From Acidobacteriaceae bacterium (lineage in GTDB: Bacteria > Acidobacteriota > Terriglobia > Terriglobales > Acidobacteriaceae), in the NCBI GenBank assembly GCA_003151875.1, contig PLYW01000118.1, positions 1 through 13,932 on the forward strand: a DNA stretch of 13,932 nucleotides, read 5' to 3'. This document shows positions 1 through 6,509 of the stretch, piece by piece. The notes beneath the pieces are model-generated. The model saw only the letters and a list, made by a program, of their open reading frames with translations, searched no databases and was not told where the DNA came from. Position 1 is the stretch's first letter. Every line of letters starts with the position of its first letter. The translations under genes and the position numbers were made by a program.

Positions 1-130
1 GGAGTCGAAGGACCCCTATGGCCGCAGGCAATGTCGGACTTGTTGCTGTGCCACGCAGCTACGCGGTGATTTCCTGTAGCCATAGCGGTCCTTCGACTCG
101 CCCGCCGCCCGCGGGCTCACTCAGGATGAC
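1..130. repeat. Inverted pair of REP-like repeats (first copy cut by window edge)
   Basis: The arm at 2-28 and the reverse complement of 73-99 match at 24 of 27 positions (shared core GAGTCGAAGGACC-CTATGGC), giving an inverted pair around a spacer of about 44 bases. The right-hand copy continues to CTCAGGATGAC at 120-130, with a GC-rich self-complementary centre (100-117). The same two end sequences occur at 8909-8970 in this window, which shows a dispersed family rather than a chance hairpin. The left copy presumably continues upstream of the window. No gene is visible in 1-136. The end of the repeat contributes the AGGA that would serve as ribosome binding site if translation of the next gene starts at 137. 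Similar repeats are, to my recollection, abundant in Acidobacteriota genomes (not checked). Confidence 0.7.
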
Positions 131-136
131 ACCTCA

Positions 137-1900
137 ATGTTCACGAATCCAGTATCCTTAGGGATTGCCAACATTGAGATGGGCATGATTGCGATCGAAT
201 ACCGCACTCTCATCGACGCCCTCAACTGCGCTCCCGCGGGCCGTCCCTTCGTCACCGCCTGGCTTGACGAAGACACACGCGAAAGCGTGACCTTTGGCGA
301 GTTTCGCCGCCGCGCCCGCTTACACGCCGCACTGCTGGCCGATCATGGAGTAGGAGTGGGCGATCGCGTGGTGGTTATCATGCCGCAGGGCATTCCGACG
401 ATGACCATCTTCGTGGGAGCGATGATGCTGGGCGCGGTGCCGGCCATCCTTGCCTGTCCCAACTTCAAAGTTGAGCCGGCAAAATATAGCTTCGGGCTTG
501 CTGGCGTGACGGCAAACCTCAAGGCGCGCGTGGTTGTCATCGATCAAGAGTTTCCCCAAGAGATGCTCGGACATGTTGCACTCGGCGAGGGAACGACGCT
601 GGTTCGCGCTGGCGATGCCACGGCAGACGGTAGAGATGACGAGTTGCCCGACCCGGGGAATCAGCCCGAGGGCCTCGCGTTCATTCAACATTCGGCGGGC
701 ACGACCGGCCTGCAGAAGGGCGTGGCGCTGACCCACGCCGCCGTGCTGCGCCAACTGAGATCTCTCGCCGAGGTGCTGAAGATCGACGGTGGTAACGATC
801 GCGTTTATAGCTGGCTGCCGCTTTACCATGACATGGGGTTGATTGCCTGTTTCATTCTGCCCATGGTCTGCCACATGCCCGTCGTGATGCAGTCGCCCCT
901 GGACTGGGTAATGCATCCGGGGACCATGTTGCAGATCCTCAGCGAGTACAAGTGCACGCTGGCCTGGTTGCCCAACTTCGCCTTTCAGTTCGTTCCTCGC
1001 CGGACGCCGCCAAGCCGCTGGCCGCAGTACGACCTCTCGTCGGCGCGCGCGCTGATCAATTGCTCCGAACCGGTGCGCGCCAACAGCATGGACGAGTTCT
1101 ATCGCGCTTTTGCTGCGATTGGGTTGAAACGTGAGGCGCTGCAGTCGTCTTACGCAATGGCGGAAAACGTCTTTGCCGTGACCCAGTCGGACCTCCATCG
1201 CCCTCCCGAGCGCATTTGGGCGGATGGGCAACGTTTTCGTGCCGAACACTTTATCGCGCCGGTCGCGGAGGAAACTCCCGGCGCATTGTCGTTCGTATCC
1301 TCGGGCCGTCTCTTGCCCAACCATGAAGTGCGTATCATCTCGGATACCGGTGCGATTCTTCCTGAAGGCATGGCGGGCGAGATTCTCATAAAATCCGATT
1401 GTATGTTCGAGGGCTACTACAACCGCCCGGACCTCACCTCCGAGGCGATGGTGAATGGCTGGTACCACTCGGGGGACCTGGGTTTCTCGCTTGACGGCGA
1501 GCTTTATGTGGTTGGCCGAAAGAAGGACCTGCTCATCATCGGCGGCGAGAATATTTATCCGCAAGATATCGAAGAAGCCGTGTGCAGTCACCCAGCGATT
1601 CATGACGGACGAGCGGTCGCCATCGGCCTGTACAATCCCGATCTCGGCACGGAGGAGATCATCGTGGTGGCGGAAGTGGAGCAACCAGAGCTTCTCGAAA
1701 CTGCAGCGGCCCTCGAATGCGAGATACGCAGCCGGGTGGTGGCCAGCAGTGGCGTGGCCGTTCGAACCATTCTTCTGAAGCCGCCGAAATGGATCGTAAA
1801 GAGCACTGCGGGGAAGCCAGCCCGCTCCGCCACGCGGGAGAAGGTGCTGAAAGAGCATCCCGAACTCAACCCCGGGCAAGAGGAGAAAACCAATCGATGA
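137..1900 (+). CDS. Acyl-AMP ligase (fatty-acyl-AMP ligase-like), first gene of a Dlt-like acylation operon
   Basis: This is a 587-residue ANL-superfamily adenylating enzyme. Visible motifs are the P-loop HSAGTTGLQKG (185-195), WLPLYHDMG (226-234), INCSEPVRA (308-316), the A5-type SYAMAE (338-343), the A7-type SGDLG (445-449), GRKKDLLIIGGENIYPQDIE (460-479), and the A10 Lys in STAGKPAR (K560), the usual catalytic lysine. The family activates a carboxylic acid with ATP to acyl-AMP and passes it to a phosphopantetheine thiol. The PLYHDMG and YPQDIE signatures are typical of fatty-acyl-AMP ligases that load carrier proteins, and the next gene, overlapping by ATGA, encodes a carrier protein. By position it plays the DltA role, but I see no reason to call it D-alanine specific. 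The start at 137 has AGGA ten bases upstream, inside a repeat; ATGs at 179 and 185 are alternatives that lose at most 16 residues. An acyl-CoA synthetase role is the main alternative. The family assignment is firm and the substrate is unknown. Confidence 0.88.
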   Translation: MFTNPVSLGIANIEMGMIAIEYRTLIDALNCAPAGRPFVTAWLDEDTRESVTFGEFRRRARLHAALLADHGVGVGDRVVVIMPQGIPTMTIFVGAMMLGAVPAILACPNFKVEPAKYSFGLAGVTANLKARVVVIDQEFPQEMLGHVALGEGTTLVRAGDATADGRDDELPDPGNQPEGLAFIQHSAGTTGLQKGVALTHAAVLRQLRSLAEVLKIDGGNDRVYSWLPLYHDMGLIACFILPMVCHMPVVMQSPLDWVMHPGTMLQILSEYKCTLAWLPNFAFQFVPRRTPPSRWPQYDLSSARALINCSEPVRANSMDEFYRAFAAIGLKREALQSSYAMAENVFAVTQSDLHRPPERIWADGQRFRAEHFIAPVAEETPGALSFVSSGRLLPNHEVRIISDTGAILPEGMAGEILIKSDCMFEGYYNRPDLTSEAMVNGWYHSGDLGFSLDGELYVVGRKKDLLIIGGENIYPQDIEEAVCSHPAIHDGRAVAIGLYNPDLGTEEIIVVAEVEQPELLETAAALECEIRSRVVASSGVAVRTILLKPPKWIVKSTAGKPARSATREKVLKEHPELNPGQEEKTNR

Positions 1901-2148
1901 CCGAGCAAGCGCAACAGATGATTGAGCACGTCATCCACGTCATCGGGAAGCCGGGAATCGAGATTGACGAAGGTACGCCCCTGGTGTCTTCAGGACTCAT
2001 CGACTCGATGGCGCTGGTGGACTTGTTGCTCAAGCTGGAAGACTTGACACAAACGCGCATCCCGCCTGGGAAAGTGCAGCCCAAGGACATGGACACCGTT
2101 GCGCTGATGTTTGCCACCGCGCAGCGTGTAGGACGGCCGCGCAAATAG
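1897..2148 (+). CDS. Acyl carrier protein (phosphopantetheine-binding, DltC-like role)
   Basis: This 83-residue protein has the helix-loop-helix pattern of an acyl carrier protein. The attachment motif is in GLIDSMALVDLLLKLED, with the candidate phosphopantetheine serine at Ser37 in D-S-M (D-S-L in most family members). The length is normal for a stand-alone ACP. The ATG overlaps the TGA of the ligase gene (ATGA at 1897-1900), and AGGAG at 1881-1885 is a good ribosome binding site, so translation is probably coupled. A longer open frame exists upstream in the same phase, but it lies wholly inside the ligase gene. The tight link to a ligase on one side and SGNH plus MBOAT genes on the other suggests a dedicated acyl donor for envelope acylation, acting in the cytoplasm at the inner face of the membrane. 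A general fatty-acid-synthesis ACP is unlikely in this context. Confidence 0.88.
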   Translation: MTEQAQQMIEHVIHVIGKPGIEIDEGTPLVSSGLIDSMALVDLLLKLEDLTQTRIPPGKVQPKDMDTVALMFATAQRVGRPRK

Positions 2149-2264
2149 CGTCCATGGAACGCACGGACTTCGAAGCGAAACCGGGAAGAGGGCAGACGTT
2201 GGGAACAGCTCAGACTGCAGGTCAACTGGATTCGCCTTCGAAGCACTCCGGCGGGCAACACGAG

Positions 2265-3482
2265 ATGAAGGTCCTCTTGTTTCTGGCGTCTCTGGTTATC
2301 AGCGTGGCCGCATTCGTTACCTTCGATTATTTCTACACTGCGACAATCTTGGGGTCTGCCGTCTCCGGGGGGGCGCACGGTTTTTGTTTTGCTCGGGACC
2401 CGGTGCGCGCTTTTGCCTTTCAGCCGAACTGCTCTTGTATCCGTCCGTGGCTGGGAAACTCGTACGAGTTCAACACCAATAGTCTGGGCTTTCGCGACGA
2501 GCGCGTCCGGGATGTGCCGTCCACCGGCTCCCGGCCGCGGGTCCTCATCCTGGGCGACTCGGCCCCGGAGGGAATGACCGCCTGGCAGGACAGCTTTATC
2601 GGGCGAGTGGCGGCAACCTTCCCGCAATACGAATTTCTCAATAGCAGTGTCGAGGGCTACTCGCCCTCTAACTATCTCAACACGGCGCGAAAGCTGATCG
2701 TCGACGGCATCGAGTTTGACGAAGCGATTGTGTTCATCGATCTCTCCGATGCGCAGGATGAGGCGGCATTTTTTCATGATGTGGATTCGTCAGGGGCGGT
2801 GGTGATCGCGAAACAGAAACTCACCAAAGGGAACTGGTACTCCAGCCTGCGGCGGAGTATCAACGACCACCTGTTGCTCACCAATGATGTCTTCGAGTTT
2901 TTCGAGCGAAACCTGGTCCGGCTCGGCTGGTATCACCTTGATCTGGGACACGGCGGCAACGAATTCGACCTGGAGCGCTCAGCCTGGACGTATCGCAAGG
3001 TGTCCGATAGCGATCCCTATGAAACCGGCTATGCGCCGCTGGGACTGGAAGGCGGCATTGTCCGGGAGAAGGCGAAGATGGACCTGCTCTGGCAGGAACT
3101 TGCCAAGCGCAACATTCCGATCAGCGTGGTTGTGTATCCGTGGCCGGCACAGCTTGCGCATGACTCGGCGGATTCGCGGCAAGTGCGCATCTGGCGCGAA
3201 TGGTGCGACGGCAAGTGCCGGCGCTTCATTACTCTGTTTCCGGCTTTTTTTGCGGTGAAGGAGCAGTGCCCGCGGACCCAGCCCGGCTGTTGGTACCTGA
3301 GTCATTTCATCTTCGGGGATACGCATTACAACTCGGCGGGCGACGCTATCGTTGCCGGCGTCATCGCTGACAGCCTGACGGAAGAGCCGGTGGCAAAACG
3401 CCAGCAGGCTTCCAGCCAGGATTCTGCTGAGCAACCTAAAGGGCCGGCGCGCTCCAAGGAATACCCGCGCGGTCCATCATGA
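2265..3482 (+). CDS. Membrane-anchored SGNH-hydrolase-fold acyltransferase (DltD/AlgJ-like role)
   Basis: This is a 405-residue protein from the ATG at 2265, chosen because it places a hydrophobic signal anchor (about residues 3-30) at the very N-terminus. In-frame earlier starts exist: ATG at 2154 (5 bases after the ACP stop, adding 37 polar residues) and TTG at 2199 (after AAGAGGG). Numbered from 2265, SGNH block I is ILGDSAPEG, with nucleophile Ser99. The C-terminal block is FGDTHYNSAGD, with Asp352 and His354 as the likely catalytic pair, in the D-T-H form used by AlgX/AlgJ-type enzymes. The usual G-x-N-D block is replaced by IDLSDAQDE (about 158-166). Several Cys residues in the body fit an extracytoplasmic location, and a polar tail of about 35 residues ends the protein. 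Family knowledge suggests it receives an acyl group from the MBOAT and transfers it to an outside acceptor. Fold and partnership are well supported; the acceptor is unknown. Confidence 0.8.
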   Translation: MKVLLFLASLVISVAAFVTFDYFYTATILGSAVSGGAHGFCFARDPVRAFAFQPNCSCIRPWLGNSYEFNTNSLGFRDERVRDVPSTGSRPRVLILGDSAPEGMTAWQDSFIGRVAATFPQYEFLNSSVEGYSPSNYLNTARKLIVDGIEFDEAIVFIDLSDAQDEAAFFHDVDSSGAVVIAKQKLTKGNWYSSLRRSINDHLLLTNDVFEFFERNLVRLGWYHLDLGHGGNEFDLERSAWTYRKVSDSDPYETGYAPLGLEGGIVREKAKMDLLWQELAKRNIPISVVVYPWPAQLAHDSADSRQVRIWREWCDGKCRRFITLFPAFFAVKEQCPRTQPGCWYLSHFIFGDTHYNSAGDAIVAGVIADSLTEEPVAKRQQASSQDSAEQPKGPARSKEYPRGPS

Positions 3483-3492
3483 GGAATTTGGA

Positions 3493-4950
3493 ATGCTGCT
3501 GACTGGATTGCTGTACGGCGTTGCGCTGCTCATCTTGCTTTTGGTATTCGCAAAGGTGCGCTCGTTTCGAGTACGGCAAGCCATTCTCCTTGTTGCCAGC
3601 TACGCGCTGTATCTCACGTGGGGAGTGTGGTTCGGGGCCGTCCTGCTGGCCTCCACGGTGATGAATTTTCTGGTGGGCCGATGGCTGAAGCGGCAACCTA
3701 CGGCGGCGGTGTTGTGGGCCGGCCTCGCGTTCAACCTGGCCCTGTTGGCAGTCTTCAAATACATCCCCGGAATCGCAGTTTCAATTCCAGTTGCGTCCTT
3801 GCAGAGGTTTTCTCGTCTGGCTCTGCCGCTCGGTATTTCATTTTGGACTTTTCAGGCGATGAGCTACCTGCTCGACCTGTATCGCGGCGAGGAACTGGAT
3901 CCGACATTCGTAGAGTTTGCCTTATACATGGCGTTCTTCCCGGTTACGGTCTCCGGCCCAATCTGCCGCATGACCGAAATGTTGCCGCAGTTTCGCTCCG
4001 AGAAATCTGTTTCAAGGCACGACATCGGACGTGGGCTGTGTCGCATTGCGACTGGGGTGCTGATGATGCAAGCGGCCCAGCTCCTTGGCAAGGGCATCCT
4101 GGGCGGAGAGGGAATCAACGGCGGCTTCGATCATCTGACTCGCTGGAGCGGGCTCGACGTTTGGTGTCTGGCATTTGGTTACGGCTTGCAGCTCTTTTTC
4201 GATTTCGCCGGCTACTCGCACGTCGCCATCGGTGCCGCGCAGATGCTTGGCTTCACCGTGCCGGAAAACTTTGCCCGGCCGTTCGCATCCACGACGCCGT
4301 CGATCTTCTGGACCCGCTGGCACATGTCGCTCTCGTTTTGGATTCGCGACTACGTGTTCCTTCCTCTGGCGGTTTTGCGACGCGAAATGTGGTGGCGAAA
4401 CCTGGCGCTGGTCATCTCGATGGTCGTGTTCGGACTGTGGCACAAGGGAAGTATTTTGTTTGTGTTGTGGGGAAGCTATCAAGGGATACTTTTAATCCTG
4501 CACCGGCAATGGCAAGCCGTGCAGCGCAGGTTGAAATGGGAGCCTCCCGCCGCGATTTGGACGCCAATATCGTGGGCGGTGACCATAACTCTTATCAGCG
4601 CGGGATGGATCTTGTTCCGGGCCAATTCGCTGCCGCAAGCGACTCAGATGCTGGCGGCGGTTGCGTCACCAGCAAGCTACCTCGGTCACGTTCTTCCCAG
4701 AAGTCTGTATCTGCTGGTCGCGGGCCTGGCCATCGCATACGCTGCCGTGTTGTTCGTGATCGACTCGCTGGACCGTTACGCGGAGCGCCTGGGACCGCCA
4801 GCCACTTCTCGCTCGGAGATTTTGGAAGTGATGGTGCGAGAGCGGTGGGTGTGGATAGCGCCCATGTGGGCTGCCGCGTCACTGCTGGTCGTCACCATAA
4901 TGGAGCGTCAGAGCGGCGCGGCCAACGTATTCATGTACCGGTCCTTCTGA
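3493..4950 (+). CDS. MBOAT-family membrane-bound O-acyltransferase with C-terminal FxYxxF motif
   Basis: This is a 485-residue polytopic membrane protein of the AlgI/DltB type. Family motifs are FFPVTVSGPICR (148-159), the FDFAGYSHVAIG stretch (236-247), FWTRWHMSLSFWIRDYVFLPL (272-292, His277) and the active-site GLWH at 314-317 (His317). After the last hydrophobic segment (about 452-470) the chain ends in FMYRSF (480-485). This fits F-x-Y-x-x-F, the acyl-shuttle hexapeptide of DltX that in other systems is fused to the MBOAT; Tyr482 would carry the acyl group. The residue after His317 is Lys, where Gly is usual. GAGGAA at 3481-3486 is a good ribosome binding site, and the gap to the SGNH gene is 10 bases, so the two are co-transcribed. 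Inferred role: taking an acyl group from the ACP in the cytoplasm and presenting it outside. The gene ends 20 bases from the converging dehydrogenase gene. Confidence 0.9.
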   Translation: MLLTGLLYGVALLILLLVFAKVRSFRVRQAILLVASYALYLTWGVWFGAVLLASTVMNFLVGRWLKRQPTAAVLWAGLAFNLALLAVFKYIPGIAVSIPVASLQRFSRLALPLGISFWTFQAMSYLLDLYRGEELDPTFVEFALYMAFFPVTVSGPICRMTEMLPQFRSEKSVSRHDIGRGLCRIATGVLMMQAAQLLGKGILGGEGINGGFDHLTRWSGLDVWCLAFGYGLQLFFDFAGYSHVAIGAAQMLGFTVPENFARPFASTTPSIFWTRWHMSLSFWIRDYVFLPLAVLRREMWWRNLALVISMVVFGLWHKGSILFVLWGSYQGILLILHRQWQAVQRRLKWEPPAAIWTPISWAVTITLISAGWILFRANSLPQATQMLAAVASPASYLGHVLPRSLYLLVAGLAIAYAAVLFVIDSLDRYAERLGPPATSRSEILEVMVRERWVWIAPMWAAASLLVVTIMERQSGAANVFMYRSF

Positions 4951-4970
4951 CGCAGAACACAAAGCAGGCT

Positions 4971-6422
4971 CTAAGGCGCCTTAACGGCATCTGCTTCTGG
5001 CCGCGAGTCAACGGACTTCTTCGCCGCAGCCGCCGGCTTTTGACCGCTGCCAGTCTGGTGGTACACATCCCCACGGCCTACGCTGGTGTAAGTGAATCCA
5101 TGCGCTGCCATCGTGGCCGGGCTGAACAGATTGCGCCCGTCAATCACAATCGGGTATCGCAACAATTCACGCAAGCGGTCGAGATCAATGGAGCGAAACT
5201 CTTCCCAGTCCGTGAGCACCAGCAACGCATCGGCGTCCCTGGCCGCTTCCATGGCTGAGGCTGCGTACTGGATGTTTTGCGTGCCCAGCAACTCACGCGC
5301 ATTTTGGGCTGCGGCCGGATCGTAGGCTTGAATCTTGCAGCCCTCGTCCAACAGGGAACGTACCACCGAAACGGCTGGGGATTCTCTGACATCGTCGGTG
5401 CCCCCTTTGAATGCCAGCCCGAATACGGCGAGCCGTTTACCCTTCAAGGTCCACAATATGCTGCGCACTTTGCGCAGAAAACGCTCACGCTGCTCGTTGT
5501 TAATGCGCATGACTTCCTCGAGCAGGCGAAAATCGTAACCGCATTCGCGGGCCACGGCGCGATAGGCGGACAGGTCCTTGGGAAAACAGGAGCCGCCGTA
5601 GCCGATGCCAGGGCTCAAGAACTGCCGGCCTATGCGCGCATCGGAACCGATACCTTCCCGCACCTGGTCCACATCAGCGCCCACGGATTCGCAAATCGCG
5701 GCAACCGCATTGATGAAGCTGATCTTCATCGCCAGGAAGGCATTGGAGGCGTACTTGATGAGTTCGGCGCTCTTGGCTGTGGTCACAATGAAAGGGAGCG
5801 GGGACTTGACAGGTTTGTGCGGGAACAGGGAATCAACCCGCTGATAGTAGCTTCCGTCGAGCAACGGCTGATAAATAACGCGCAGCCGTTCGGCGCAGGC
5901 ATCGTTGTCCGTGCCAATTACAATGCGATCCGGATAGAGGAAGTCGGTTACCGCCGTGCCCTCCCGCAGGAACTCAGGATTGGAGGCGACGTCGAACAGG
6001 CTGGCGGGAGCGCCGTTGAGCAACATGACCTTGCGCACCCATTCACTGGTGTACACCGGCACGGTACTTTTACCCACGATGATTTTGTATTCCTTGATGG
6101 CAGAGGCAATTTCGCGCGCCACCGACTCCACGTAGGAAAGATCAGCCTCGCCATTGATGTCGGGGGGCGTGCCGACTGCGATAAAGATCGCCTCAGCTTT
6201 GCTGACCGAGTCAGCGAGGGCGTCGGAAAATAGGAGCCGCTTACCACGGTGACGCAGAAACAACTCCGGCACGTGCTTCTCGTGAATCGGACATTCGCCT
6301 TGTTGCAGGGCCTCATACTTCACGGGATCGTTGTCCACCAGGATGACATCGTGGCCCAACTCGGCAAAGCAGGCTCCCGAGACCAACCCCACGTGCCCGG
6401 ACCCGATTACTGCAATTCGCAT
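4971..6422 (-). CDS. ugd: UDP-glucose 6-dehydrogenase
   Basis: This 483-residue protein oxidises UDP-glucose to UDP-glucuronate with two NAD+ in the cytoplasm. The N-terminal Rossmann motif is VIGSGHVGLVSG (Gly7, Gly9, Gly12), followed by the acidic NAD-binding end of strand 2 (VDND). Further signatures are AVGTPP (82-87), KSTVPV (118-123), SNPEFLREGTA (147-157), the hinge helix with KYASNAFLAMKISFINA (223-239) and the catalytic GGSCFPKD (Cys279). The C-terminal UDP-binding domain holds GLAFKGGTDDVRESPA. About 33 residues of polar, Ala/Lys-rich sequence follow the normal end (after about 450); their role is unknown. GGAG seven bases before the ATG supports the start. It converges on the acylation operon and follows the lactate permease on the same strand, separated from it by a hairpin region. 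UDP-glucuronate is typically used for acidic exopolysaccharides. A GDP-mannose dehydrogenase is a less likely alternative. Confidence 0.95.
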   Translation of the reverse strand: MRIAVIGSGHVGLVSGACFAELGHDVILVDNDPVKYEALQQGECPIHEKHVPELFLRHRGKRLLFSDALADSVSKAEAIFIAVGTPPDINGEADLSYVESVAREIASAIKEYKIIVGKSTVPVYTSEWVRKVMLLNGAPASLFDVASNPEFLREGTAVTDFLYPDRIVIGTDNDACAERLRVIYQPLLDGSYYQRVDSLFPHKPVKSPLPFIVTTAKSAELIKYASNAFLAMKISFINAVAAICESVGADVDQVREGIGSDARIGRQFLSPGIGYGGSCFPKDLSAYRAVARECGYDFRLLEEVMRINNEQRERFLRKVRSILWTLKGKRLAVFGLAFKGGTDDVRESPAVSVVRSLLDEGCKIQAYDPAAAQNARELLGTQNIQYAASAMEAARDADALLVLTDWEEFRSIDLDRLRELLRYPIVIDGRNLFSPATMAAHGFTYTSVGRGDVYHQTGSGQKPAAAAKKSVDSRPEADAVKAP

Positions 6423-6436
6423 GAAGAACTCCAGAC

Positions 6437-6498
6437 AACAAAAGCCTAGCAGCCGTCTTTCGGCGGCAACGGGTAGTGGCTCAATTGAGCCACTACCC
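6437..6498 (-). terminator. Hairpin region after the lactate permease gene, probable terminator
   Basis: A perfect 28-base palindrome lies at 6471-6498 (each arm GGGTAGTGGCTCAA), 12 bases after the permease stop codon. A second small stem follows in the minus direction (GCCG at 6452-6455 with CGGC at 6461-6464). It is followed on the minus strand by CTTTTGTTG (6444-6436). The strong stem itself lacks an immediate U-tract, so termination might use the second stem or Rho. An operator for the dehydrogenase gene, which starts 48 bases further on, is the other reading of so symmetric a site. Confidence 0.45.
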
Positions 6499-6509
6499 TA
6501 TGGTCGCTT

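Noticed and set aside
320..1879. 519-codon open frame on the minus strand, antisense to the acyl-AMP ligase
   Set aside because: Its translation is rich in Arg, His and Gln with no recognisable motifs, while the plus strand shows all ANL-family motifs. It is a shadow frame of GC-rich coding DNA.
4972..4983. Perfect palindrome TAAGGCGCCTTA between the converging MBOAT and ugd genes
   Set aside because: It has no loop and no U-tract, and mostly consists of ugd codons; not enough to call a bidirectional terminator.
3618..5258. 546-codon plus-strand frame over the MBOAT gene and the end of ugd
   Set aside because: It overlaps two clearly identified genes in another frame and on the opposite strand, and has an Arg/Gly-rich composition without motifs.
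5277..6233. 318-codon plus-strand frame antisense to ugd
   Set aside because: The minus strand encodes an intact UDP-glucose dehydrogenase over the same bases; this frame shows no family features.
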